Assembly (NCBI GenBank): GCA_034168985.1
Contig: JAXFJE010000035.1
Span: 1-54,265 of the forward strand
Direction: 5' to 3'
Origin: JALEVB01 sp022768265
GTDB taxonomy: Bacteria > Bacillota_I > Bacilli_A > Erysipelotrichales > Erysipelotrichaceae
Length of the DNA: 54,265 nt
Shown here: positions 15,209 through 22,735 of the stretch, one piece after another
Position numbering within the stretch: position 1 is the first letter of the stretch
How the letters are laid out: each line of letters starts with the position of its first letter
Made by a program: the position numbers and the translations under genes
The notes under the pieces: model-generated
Told to the model about the DNA's origin: nothing
Seen by the model: the letters and a program-made list of their open reading frames with translations, nothing else
Databases searched by the model: none

Positions 15209-16570
15209 TTATAGTTCATCAAATGAAATATCGTCAAATGAAACTTCATCATTTGTAGCATTTAATTTTGCTTTTTCTTCTTCTTCCAAATATCCTTTAT
15301 CTACTGTTTTGATAAAAGGTAAATATACAAATATACCTACTATAATCATCACAAATTGTAGTACAGAACCTTGCCATCCACTAGCCAAGAAACCTGAGAT
15401 AATAGGAGGTGTAGTCCATGGCATGATTACACCATTACAAATTGGAACCAAACCAATGCTCATAGCAAAGTATGCAACAATAATATTGATCATTGGTAAC
15501 AATATAAAAGGTATTCCAATAACTGGGTTTAACACAATTGGCAAACCAAAAATTACAGGTTCGTTGATACCAAAAATACCTGGAATAATACTTAACTTAG
15601 CAAGCTCTGTTACTCGTTTTGATTTACAGAATAATAAAATTGCAATCAACAATGATAATGTAGAGCCTCCACCACCATAGGTTGCGAATAAATCTTGGAA
15701 TTGCTTATTGATAATATGTGGCAATGGCAATCCAGCTTGTAATGCTGTTAAGTTTTCTGCAGACAATGAATATAGAATTGGTGTAAATACAGTATCAGTA
15801 ATTTGAGTTCCATGGATACCAAAGAACCATAAGATATGAGCGAATAGATAAATAATTACCATAGCACCTAAAGAATCACCAACATTTTGCAATGGTAGTT
15901 GCAAGAAATTAAAAATGAAATTAAATGCATCTCCCCAAGGTGTCAATCTAAATCCAAAGTTAATGAATAAGAAAACTAATAACACAAATCCACCAGGAAT
16001 TAGAGAAGCAAATGATTCTTCAACCGTTGGTGGTACACCTGCTGGCATTTTAATTACCCAACCTTTATTATAAATATACTTATAAATATGCAAAGATAAG
16101 AATACACAGAAAATACCAACGAATAGGCCTTTTGCTCCTACCCAAGCCATTGGAATGCTGCTTACTTGAACAGCTTCAGTTGCTCCTTCAGGAGTAAATA
16201 AAGTATATTGAGGCATTAACATAAACCAAGATACTAGCCCAACAACTGATCCAAATCCTGGTTGTACATCTATTTGTTTTGAAAAACTATAGCCAAAACC
16301 AACAATTGCAAAAATTGCCATTAAATTAAATGTAATATTAGCTGGAACTGAAATAATTGAAGCTAAACTATAACCAAATATTTCTGTTGCTCTTAACCAA
16401 TCCATATAAGCTGGAATTGGAAAGTTAGCTAATAACATAAAGAATGAACCAACGATTAATAATGGTGTAGCACACAAGAAACCATCACGAATTGAAATTA
16501 GATATTTATTTTTACTAATAACTTCCGCAATAGGCATTAAAACTTTTTCAATTTTTTCCGTAAAATGCAT
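15209..16570 (-). CDS. PTS lactose/cellobiose-family EIIC permease
   Basis: A 453-residue polytopic protein with the Lac-family EIIC signatures MPAGVPPTVEESFASLIPG, FFGIHGTQITDTVFTP and GINEPVIFGLPIVLNPVIGIPF. It would import the sugar phosphorylated by EIIB (17712-18032) and EIIA (13710-14036) and hand it to the MupG-type hydrolase next door. The acidic C-terminal tail (after about residue 430) is cytoplasmic. AAGGA lies upstream of the ATG. Confidence 0.95.
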   Translation of the reverse strand: MHFTEKIEKVLMPIAEVISKNKYLISIRDGFLCATPLLIVGSFFMLLANFPIPAYMDWLRATEIFGYSLASIISVPANITFNLMAIFAIVGFGYSFSKQIDVQPGFGSVVGLVSWFMLMPQYTLFTPEGATEAVQVSSIPMAWVGAKGLFVGIFCVFLSLHIYKYIYNKGWVIKMPAGVPPTVEESFASLIPGGFVLLVFLFINFGFRLTPWGDAFNFIFNFLQLPLQNVGDSLGAMVIIYLFAHILWFFGIHGTQITDTVFTPILYSLSAENLTALQAGLPLPHIINKQFQDLFATYGGGGSTLSLLIAILLFCKSKRVTELAKLSIIPGIFGINEPVIFGLPIVLNPVIGIPFILLPMINIIVAYFAMSIGLVPICNGVIMPWTTPPIISGFLASGWQGSVLQFVMIIVGIFVYLPFIKTVDKGYLEEEEKAKLNATNDEVSFDDISFDEL

Positions 16571-16590
16571 GTAAATTCTATCCTTTCATC

Positions 16591-17163
16591 TTAATTATCT
16601 AATGCTTCTACGACATATGTCTTGGCAATCAGATCATGAATCATCGATCTTTTTCTCGTAACAAAGATCATTAAACAGGAAATTGAGGTAATTACTATGC
16701 CAATATTCATTCCTAAATCAACAAAGTTAATGTTAGTAATAAAAGTTGCTAATTGGCGTAGTACAGAACTGCACGAAATAATCGATCCTTCAATTAAAAA
16801 TATTCCTAAGACTTGACGTAAAATCATTGATTTAAAATCGACATCATCATTATCGATTTTAATTATCTTAATTTTTAATAATCTTTTTCCTAAAGTTTGT
16901 CCTTTCCACTTTTTTACAGGAATATACAAATAATAAAAATATCCAAAAAGTAGCGAAATAATCGCCACGGCAAATAGCACAATAGGATCATTGTCAAAAA
17001 AATAAAGATTCATTTGCATTCTTTCATCATGGTTAATGATTCCATTAGCTAAAACAATAGGCAAACTACATAATAATAATCCCAAATAATAATCTAATAG
17101 ATATGCAAAAAATCTTTTAGATAATTTCGCTGTAGCTAAATGCATGGTATTTTTATTTTTCAT
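16591..17163 (-). CDS. RDD family membrane protein
   Basis: The product (190 residues) begins with a basic tail, then KRFFAYLLDYYLGLLL, the R-x-x-D first helix of the RDD family. The KGQTLGKRLLKIKII loop and LRQVLGIFLIEG helix complete the pattern; about four transmembrane spans are seen. RDD proteins have no settled general function; some are linked to ion transport. Its place in the middle of a PTS operon, between the GrdB-related gene and EIIC, is unusual. A GAGGGA ribosome site precedes the ATG. Confidence 0.85.
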   Translation of the reverse strand: MKNKNTMHLATAKLSKRFFAYLLDYYLGLLLCSLPIVLANGIINHDERMQMNLYFFDNDPIVLFAVAIISLLFGYFYYLYIPVKKWKGQTLGKRLLKIKIIKIDNDDVDFKSMILRQVLGIFLIEGSIISCSSVLRQLATFITNINFVDLGMNIGIVITSISCLMIFVTRKRSMIHDLIAKTYVVEALDN

Positions 17164-17180
17164 AATATTCCCTCACGTTT

Positions 17181-17702
17181 TTAGTAACAAACTTTACTAA
17201 CAATATCTTCTACGTTTTCTTGCTTATGTAAAGCATTTGCTAACATACAGATATTTTTTAAAGAGTCATTTAAGCCCGTTTCCCCTTTTTTAGGCATTTT
17301 CACAACAGGCACTTCATCTTTAGTTGTTGCAATGACATCTTCCATTTCTTTAGACATTGCTGTTAAAACAGGAATATTAACTAAATGTTTGATATCTTTT
17401 GCAACTTTAGAAGCCATTTGTGCATATGGTAAGTAGTTAAAACATGGACCGCAAATAACTACATCAGCCCCCATTTTTTTAACCATTGCACATAACTTCC
17501 TACTTACTTCTTCTGGTGCATTTTCAAATGTTCCTGTCCCACAATATAAGCATGCAATAACATGACCATCTACTTGTTTTAAGTATGGTTCCATCATGAC
17601 TGCAGGTCCAAAAGATGTCGTTTTACCTTGTAAAGGCACCATTTTATCATCTTTTGTTCCTACACCAGATTGAATCTGATCATAAATCATTATAATTTTC
17701 AT
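17181..17702 (-). CDS. GrdB-related short protein (glycine/sarcosine reductase B-like)
   Basis: A 173-residue cytoplasmic protein resembling the N-terminal part of GrdB, the large subunit of glycine/betaine/sarcosine reductase: GVGTKDDKMVPLQGK, FGPAVMMEPYLKQVDGHV, VVICGPCFNYLPYAQMASKVAK and NIPVLTAMSKEME match the known block order. GrdB is about 430 residues and has selenocysteine in its C-terminal half; that half is absent here and no in-frame UGA is used. Cysteines stand at 51, 54, 71, 84 and 87, the last two as CGPC. Its role in a MupG PTS operon is unknown; a redox or structural role is open. Confidence 0.75.
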   Translation of the reverse strand: MKIIMIYDQIQSGVGTKDDKMVPLQGKTTSFGPAVMMEPYLKQVDGHVIACLYCGTGTFENAPEEVSRKLCAMVKKMGADVVICGPCFNYLPYAQMASKVAKDIKHLVNIPVLTAMSKEMEDVIATTKDEVPVVKMPKKGETGLNDSLKNICMLANALHKQENVEDIVSKVCY

Positions 17703-17711
17703 AATTTACCC

Positions 17712-18032
17712 CTATTTCTTTCTGTTTTTCATCATGATCAACGCTGAACGTAATACTTTGTCACCTCTCATCAAGCCATAATCATCTGCGTCGATTACAG
17801 CAACAGGATAGTCTTTACCAAATTTCTCTTCAGTTTCAGCATATAAATGTTTAACTTGTGGTCCCAACAAAATTACATCTGGTTTTTCATCATTTACGAT
17901 TTGATCAATTTTGCTGTGTGAAAATGCTTTTACCTCAACTGGAAAGTTATTTTCTTTAGCTACTGCTTGCATTTTACTAGCTAGCATACTAGTAGACATC
18001 CCAGCACTACAGAATAAATAAATCTTTTTCAT
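17712..18032 (-). CDS. PTS lactose/cellobiose-type EIIB component
   Basis: This EIIB of 106 residues has the phosphocysteine Cys8 in LFCSAGMSTSMLASKM and the VILLGPQVKHLY segment typical of the cellobiose EIIB. It is the first gene of the second MupG operon, so the order is EIIB, GrdB-like, RDD, EIIC, MupG, EIIA, regulator. AAAGGAGAAG precedes the ATG. It shares about half its residues with the EIIB at 983-1291. Confidence 0.95.
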   Translation of the reverse strand: MKKIYLFCSAGMSTSMLASKMQAVAKENNFPVEVKAFSHSKIDQIVNDEKPDVILLGPQVKHLYAETEEKFGKDYPVAVIDADDYGLMRGDKVLRSALIMMKNRKK

Positions 18033-18065
18033 TTTTCTTCTCCTTTCTAGTAATTTTACAATTAC

Positions 18066-18121
18066 ATTATAATTTATATTTATTTAATAAAAATGTAAGG
18101 GATTTCCTAACCATAGGAAAT
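18066..18121 (-). promoter_or_regulatory. Promoter of the second MupG operon with upstream palindrome
   Basis: On the minus strand, a good -10 (TATAAT, 18071-18066) has only a poor -35 at the right spacing. Just upstream lies an 8+8 palindrome: ATTTCCTA (18102-18109), four bases, TAGGAAAT (18114-18121). A weak -35 with a dyad directly behind it is the pattern of an activated promoter and fits binding by the LicR-type activator of this operon. This is inferred. Confidence 0.5.
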
Positions 18122-18140
18122 TGATATAAATAAAAAAACA

Positions 18141-18168
18141 TTGTCTTCTCTTATTATTTATATATAAT
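18141..18168 (+). promoter_or_regulatory. Promoter of the HAD-GNAT pair
   Basis: TTGTCT (18141-18146) and TATAAT (18163-18168) are 16 bases apart, about 30 bases before the HAD start. The unit is divergent from the second MupG operon. Confidence 0.65.
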
Positions 18169-18196
18169 CTTAATTAAAAGGAGAAAATAACAGTAT

Positions 18197-19036
18197 ATGG
18201 CAATTAAAATGATAATTACCGATCTAGATGGTACTTTTTACCATCGTGATCTATCTTTTGACAAAGAAAAATTTAATTACTTATTTAAACAAATGCAGGC
18301 AAATGATATAAAGTTCGTTGTCGCAAGTGGTAATCAATATTATCAATTATGTTCTTTTTTTGAAGACAGAGACCTTATGACTTTCGTATCAGAAAATGGT
18401 GGTTTGATTATCAGTGAAAACAAAGAAATATTTTCCTTAACCATTGAAAAAGAACTTTATTTAAAAACATTAAAACTTCTTAATGACCTTAAGCATCTAG
18501 AAATGATCGTTATTTGTGGTAAAAATTATGCATACATGCCAACAAATACCAAACCAGAAGATTTTGCAATGATCAAAAATTATTTTCCTCGTTTAAAATA
18601 TTGTGATGATCTTAGCTTGATCGATGATCAAATCATCAAATTTGCTTTTATCACCAAAGAAGATAAAGCGGATGAAACAGCTCAAATATTAAATGCTAAG
18701 CTTGATAGTTCGCTTACTGCTATAACAAGCGGCAATGTATGTGTAGACATCATCGTTAAAGGAATGCACAAAGGTCGTGCAATTACTCAATTAATGGAAC
18801 AATGGAACATTAATTATGATGAGATAATGGCTTTTGGCGATGCTTTCAATGATCTTGAAATGTTAAAATTAGCAAAATATGGTTTTGTTATGAAAAATGG
18901 TCACGAAAAACTAAAAGAAGAAATCGGACTAGTTTGTCCTTATACCAACGAAGAAGATGGCGTATTAATGATGATCGAAGAATACTTTAAAGACCCAAAT
19001 AAATTTCTTATTAAATATCAACATGATAGAAACTAA
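18197..19036 (+). CDS. Cof-type HAD hydrolase (sugar-phosphate or flavin phosphatase)
   Basis: A 279-residue haloacid-dehalogenase-family phosphatase. Motif I, IITDLDGTFYHRD, gives the nucleophile Asp and general acid; motif II is the VASGNQYYQL region; motif IV, IMAFGDAFNDLEML, binds Mg. A C2 cap domain lies between. The Cof subgroup removes phosphate from sugar phosphates, FMN or PLP precursors; the substrate here is unknown. The stop overlaps the next gene's start by 14 bases. A decayed copy of its 5' end lies at 11578-11669. Confidence 0.9.
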   Translation: MAIKMIITDLDGTFYHRDLSFDKEKFNYLFKQMQANDIKFVVASGNQYYQLCSFFEDRDLMTFVSENGGLIISENKEIFSLTIEKELYLKTLKLLNDLKHLEMIVICGKNYAYMPTNTKPEDFAMIKNYFPRLKYCDDLSLIDDQIIKFAFITKEDKADETAQILNAKLDSSLTAITSGNVCVDIIVKGMHKGRAITQLMEQWNINYDEIMAFGDAFNDLEMLKLAKYGFVMKNGHEKLKEEIGLVCPYTNEEDGVLMMIEEYFKDPNKFLIKYQHDRN

Positions 19037-19580
19037 CCGTTTGATATTACGCCATTGTACCTTTGAAGATATCAATGATTTATTTTATTTATTATCTGAT
19101 GCTGAAGTAAATACATTTCTCCCATGGTTTACAATAGATAGCATCGATGAAACAATAAAACATTACCAAACACACATTTTAGATCAACCATATTTTTTCG
19201 CCATTTGTTTAAAAAATACCAATCGTTTGATAGGATATATTAAGATGAGCATTGATGATAGCCATGATTTTGGCTATGCCTTATGCAAAGAATACTGGCA
19301 TCAAGGTATTACAACCGAAGCTGGCATTGCTTTAATATCTCATCTAAAACAAATAGGAATTTCTTATATTACCGCTACTCATGACATCAATAATCCAAAC
19401 AGTGGAAAAGTAATGCAAAAAATTGGAATGCATTATTGTTATAGTTACCAAGAACATTGGCAACCAAAAAACAAATTGGTAACTTTTCGCATGTACCAAT
19501 TAAATCTAGATAATGATGATTCAAGGATATACGACAAATATCGTAAAAAATATCCATCATTTATCGAGAACATAATTTAG
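19023..19580 (+). CDS. GNAT N-acetyltransferase (RimJ/RimL type)
   Basis: A 185-residue acetyltransferase: TNRLILRHCTFEDINDLFYLLSD is the usual N-terminus, and FGYALCKEYWHQGITTEAGIALISHLKQ carries the acetyl-CoA loop (Q-G-I-T-T). NPNSGKVMQKIGM is the later family block. Such enzymes acetylate ribosomal proteins, antibiotics or small amines; nothing here fixes the substrate. It overlaps the HAD gene and is probably translated with it. Confidence 0.9.
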   Translation: MIETNRLILRHCTFEDINDLFYLLSDAEVNTFLPWFTIDSIDETIKHYQTHILDQPYFFAICLKNTNRLIGYIKMSIDDSHDFGYALCKEYWHQGITTEAGIALISHLKQIGISYITATHDINNPNSGKVMQKIGMHYCYSYQEHWQPKNKLVTFRMYQLNLDNDDSRIYDKYRKKYPSFIENII

Positions 19581-19674
19581 ATTGATGTTAATTGATCACT
19601 AATCATGTTTTCAATATTTTCTTTTGTAACAAAAATGTCTATTTACCACTAAATATTACTAATAGAGGTAAAAA

Positions 19675-19716
19675 GCAGGTAGCAAGTCATTAATCCATAA
19701 CTTACTACCTGCTTTT
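19675..19716 (+). terminator. Terminator after the HAD-GNAT pair
   Basis: GCAGGTAGCAAGT (19675-19687) pairs with ACTTACTACCTGC (19700-19712) with one mismatch, followed by TTTT. The remaining bases to 19936 show only AT-rich DNA and a short CTTC/GAAG hairpin near 19850. Confidence 0.8.
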
Positions 19717-19936
19717 CATAATAATGTATTTTTTTATGATAATATATTGGATATTTTGTGGTTTGTGTTATATTATGTTTAAATAAAGATACTTTAAAGA
19801 AATCTAAAAAAGGTAAGGTAATTAAAACCCCTTGGAGCTTTAAAAGGCTTCTACAGAAGTATATTATGTTAATAAGATTAATTTTGTTAATTATTATTTA
19901 ATCTATATTATGAAAATAGGATTAGGAGCGCAATAG

Positions 19937-20209
19937 ATGATCGATATGGTAGGTGTGATGATTGGTGCTATAATGTGCATTTTAGGTCTATATAGTCTGA
20001 TTAAAGGTAAATTTCCTTTTATAAAAAAATATAACGGTGTAAAAAAGATAAAGTTACATTCAAGAATTGAGGGAACGGCTGTATTATTAGCAGGAACTAT
20101 GGTAGTTCTTCAGTATTTTGTGCCGATTAACACAGTAGGTTTAATGATTTCTATTTTATTGATTTGTATTTTGACATTGATGCTTGAAATATTATTGAAA
20201 GCAATATAA
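19937..20209 (+). CDS. Small three-span membrane protein, unknown function
   Basis: A 90-residue hydrophobic protein with about three membrane spans: residues 4-23, 47-65 and 68-88. A basic loop (KGKFPFIKKYNGVKKIKLHSR) separates the first two. The start is supported by AGGAG six to seven bases upstream. No characterised family is recognised. It is followed by a terminator, so it is a single-gene unit at the entry to the accessory island. Confidence 0.7.
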   Translation: MIDMVGVMIGAIMCILGLYSLIKGKFPFIKKYNGVKKIKLHSRIEGTAVLLAGTMVVLQYFVPINTVGLMISILLICILTLMLEILLKAI

Positions 20210-20257
20210 ATCAAATCCCAGTTTGTTAGTATCTAAAGCCGAAGATAAACAACTAAG

Positions 20258-20287
20258 AACACATCGTAGCAATACGGTGTTTTTTAT
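20258..20287 (+). terminator. Terminator after the small membrane protein
   Basis: AACAC (20258-20262) and CGT pair with ACG and GTGTT (20277-20281) around a short loop with a small bulge, and TTTTTATT follows. Confidence 0.65.
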
Positions 20288-20399
20288 TGCTCCAAAGCCT
20301 TATAATTAGCATATTTATAAGATTCTTAGCTGATTTTCTAAAGGTATACAAAAATAGTCTTGTTCGCATTACTTTGATTTCATAAACATGTAACTCACG

Positions 20400-20924
20400 C
20401 TATAATATTTTAGCTAGTAAAATCAAATGTGAGTTATTACGATATGCATTTGGATGGATTCCTATAACTTTAAAACCATAATCTAATAGCCAATGATAAT
20501 CAATTCTATTTGTTTCAAGGGAACTAATTGCTTCTGATATATTATTAATTTCTAAGCCATCAATATTAAAATCTACAGAACTCATACCAGTTCTAATTGT
20601 AGTATAACCCTTAGAAATTGCATATTCAGTTGCTTTATCAAATAAATCTTTTAGTTTATGCTCTAATTTAAATAATCCATTATCATTGAATCCAGAGCAC
20701 TCAAGCTCTAAAGATAGATAACATTTCAATTCACGAAAAAGAGCCCAGCCTATTGGGGTCCCATCTTCATCTGCAAGAAACCATCCTGTTGTTCCTATAC
20801 TTTCCTCAATATTAGTTAATTGGTTATAAGCTTCTTCACAAGTAGGCCACCATTCCGGCTTTATGTTATGCATTAAAGACGCAACATGCTTTGCGTTTTC
20901 ACTATTTATTTCTATAATATTCAT
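20400..20924 (-). CDS. GNAT-like N-acetyltransferase
   Basis: A 174-residue protein with the GNAT outline: WFLADEDGTPIGWALFRELKCYLSLELECS is the central sheet, LFDKATEYAISKGYTTIRTGMSS is helix plus strand, and WLLDYGFKVIGIHP is the last alpha-beta unit. The pyrophosphate-binding loop is poorly conserved, so acetyl-CoA use is likely but not certain. The ATG lies after an AAGGAGAA ribosome site. It is a lone gene on the minus strand with no operon partner. Confidence 0.75.
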   Translation of the reverse strand: MNIIEINSENAKHVASLMHNIKPEWWPTCEEAYNQLTNIEESIGTTGWFLADEDGTPIGWALFRELKCYLSLELECSGFNDNGLFKLEHKLKDLFDKATEYAISKGYTTIRTGMSSVDFNIDGLEINNISEAISSLETNRIDYHWLLDYGFKVIGIHPNAYRNNSHLILLAKIL

Positions 20925-21434
20925 CTTATTTTCTCCTTATAATCAAAATCCACATTTTCTATATTATAAATCTAAATTAATATATAAAATAATTAGAAAC
21001 ATAATAATATCTTTCTTTTTAATAATCAAAAAGTTAATTTGCTGGGATAATTCCCAACAAAAATTGCTTTAAGGGTGTATACTTTTTTTAAAAGTATTAC
21101 AAATGCACAAAATAATAATAATATTCTATACTTATTTTATATAGATATACAGAAACGTGAAAATATTCTTGTTTGCATAATATATCTTATGCGCTATAAC
21201 TAATAAAAAAAAGAATTACGTTTATATATGTTAAATTACAATTATAGCGGTAATGAGATTTATTAATGTATATTTATTATAATAAAAAAGCTACTTATAT
21301 AATAAATAGCTTGTCGGAAAAATTTTGTCAGTGATGAGTATACGCTTCCAATACATCCATCATATCACCATGAAATGAGACAATGATTATATTAGTTACT
21401 AATCAAAGTCATTAATCTGGAGTGATTCTTTGCA
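20925..21434. other. Intergenic, AT-rich, with remnants of coding sequence
   Basis: This 510-base stretch holds no intact gene. There is a small hairpin (TGGGA/TCCCA) near 21042-21056. The minus-strand translation at about 21355-21410 reads IIIVSFHGDMMDVLEAYTHH to a stop, which looks coding but has stops upstream; it is a possible fragment of a lost gene. A terminator is listed separately. Confidence 0.4.
21282..21312 (-). terminator. Minus-strand terminator downstream of the 21435 gene
   Basis: AAGCTA (21288-21293) and TAGCTT (21307-21312) form a short stem. On the minus strand it is followed by TTTTTTATT, ending transcripts that come from 22215 downward. Confidence 0.55.
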
Positions 21435-21677
21435 CTAATGGTGTATATTTTCTTTATTAAATCCGTGCTTTAATACTAATTTTATAATAAAATCAACCCA
21501 TTCTGATGTATTTAGATAGTCATTATGCTGTTCATCATATATACAATATTTAGTTAATGTTTCAAATTTTGCCTCTGATTTTGCATTGGCTCGCACTCGA
21601 ATAGCCCTCCACATAATTGAGCAAAGAAAAAAGATATCATCACTAGAATCATACGCAGCGTTGTCACTCCAAAACAA
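21435..21677 (-). CDS. Hypothetical protein, possibly a 5'-truncated or frameshifted gene
   Basis: The frame encodes about 80 residues (CSIMWRAIRVRANAKSEAKF, YCIYDEQHNDYLNTSEWVDFI) with ordinary coding composition. The only start in the listed frame is TTG without a ribosome site. The same frame stays open upstream to a TGA near 21730, giving KKGPVRADTTTIDLFWSD before it. Another frame just ahead reads YVAFTKPLNCV and then a stop, so one base change near 21718 may have split a longer gene. It follows the DUF4160-like gene on the same strand. No family is recognised. Confidence 0.4.
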   Translation of the reverse strand: MFWSDNAAYDSSDDIFFLCSIMWRAIRVRANAKSEAKFETLTKYCIYDEQHNDYLNTSEWVDFIIKLVLKHGFNKENIHH

Positions 21678-21801
21678 ATCAATTGTAGTTGTGTCAGCTC
21701 GAACAGGACCTTTCTTATACGCAATTCAGGGGCTTCGTGAATGCTACATAAATCAACGTTTCACACCTTCAAAAGAAAAAGGATGCTAAAGCGTAATCAA
21801 A

Positions 21802-22215
21802 TCATTCAACTACTACTCTGAATCCATGAAATTCATTCCAAGTATCAACTAAAATTTGGCGATTTTCTCTGGCCCATTCCAACAATTTTTTTTCTGTTCT
21901 CTTGGGAATGTTCGACTCTATTACGGAGAAATCACTAATTCTGTAGCTTCCCCCTCCTTCTCCCCTAATAGTAATGTGAAAATGAGCCACATTGTGAGAA
22001 GATTCTTTTTCTCTAACTTCAAACTTAATATTATTATTAAGTGTTCCAACTGTCACAAGATCTGTTTCAATAGGAAGGATTTTGCGAACAGACACTTTGT
22101 ATGGTTTTTTATCTCTATCTCCTAAATTATTACTTAAAGTAACTACGGCAGACCTCAGTTTTACCAATGTCATTTGCTCCTTATGTACTTTGATCATAAT
22201 TATTTTGTTTTTCAC
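21802..22215 (-). CDS. DUF4160-like protein
   Basis: The 137-residue product ends with VAHFHITIRGEGGGSYRISDFSVIESNIPKRTEKKLLEWARENR in which the HFH strand, the basic-to-aromatic turn and the LxxWARENR helix match the DUF4160 pattern. That family is often found in toxin-antitoxin-like pairs with DUF2442, but no DUF2442 gene is seen here. The start is a GTG at 22215 with GAGG seven bases upstream; the internal ATG seven codons later has no clear ribosome site. It is divergent from the helicase gene. Confidence 0.6.
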   Translation of the reverse strand: MKNKIIMIKVHKEQMTLVKLRSAVVTLSNNLGDRDKKPYKVSVRKILPIETDLVTVGTLNNNIKFEVREKESSHNVAHFHITIRGEGGGSYRISDFSVIESNIPKRTEKKLLEWARENRQILVDTWNEFHGFRVVVE

Positions 22216-22630
22216 AAAATTACCTCACATTATTAATTGTATTTTATCATGGATGTATTGATATTTCAGCTATTAATGAGCTCTGAACAGATCTTTTGCA
22301 AAGTTACTAGTCTCGAACAGGGTGTAGAACAACAAAACAGTATAGTCGAGTTGTTTCTAAATAAGAAATACTATCATGTTATTACCACCTCTTTTTACAG
22401 ACTGGAAATGTGTTTGTTTTCGGTAAAACCTTTGTGCGCTGGTTTTCAAACAAAGTGTGAAAGATAAATATTGGTTTTGTGACTCCTTTCAGTTCATTTT
22501 GGCGTATATTTATAGATTTCACAAAATCATTTAAGAGTTAAAAATATTGGAAAATAAAAAGATAGCATATGCCTTGAGTTTATGACGTACAAGCATCGAG
22601 CAAATTAAGTGAATGCAATTTAATCGTTCA
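22216..22630. other. Long intergenic region before the helicase gene
   Basis: Over 400 bases separate the DUF4160-like gene from the helicase promoter. An open frame at 22237-22467 has no ribosome site and no familiar protein sequence. The minus strand has AGAGGTGG before an ATG that opens only six codons near 22380. No RNA gene or repeat is recognised. Confidence 0.4.
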
Positions 22631-22659
22631 TTGTTACAATTAGAAAAGAATGGTATAAT
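22631..22659 (+). promoter_or_regulatory. Promoter of the helicase-nuclease gene
   Basis: TTGTTA (22631-22636) and TATAAT (22654-22659) have exactly 17 bases between them. The expected leader is about 70 bases, ending in AGGAGG six bases before the ATG. This suggests constitutive expression. Confidence 0.75.
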
Positions 22660-22735
22660 GCTAGTGTTTAATTATGGTGTGATGTAATTTGTTTCAAAAA
22701 CTGTTTAATGTTAAAATTTCTTTAGGAGGTTCCAT

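Noticed and set aside
20330..21210. Similar short words (TCTTGTT, GCAT, CTATAA) at about 20355-20405 and 21165-21200
   Set aside because: Matches are short and gapped in AT-rich DNA; not enough for a repeat call.
22237..22467. Open frame of 76 codons on the plus strand before the helicase
   Set aside because: No ribosome site, no recognisable protein pattern, and it ends well before the helicase promoter.
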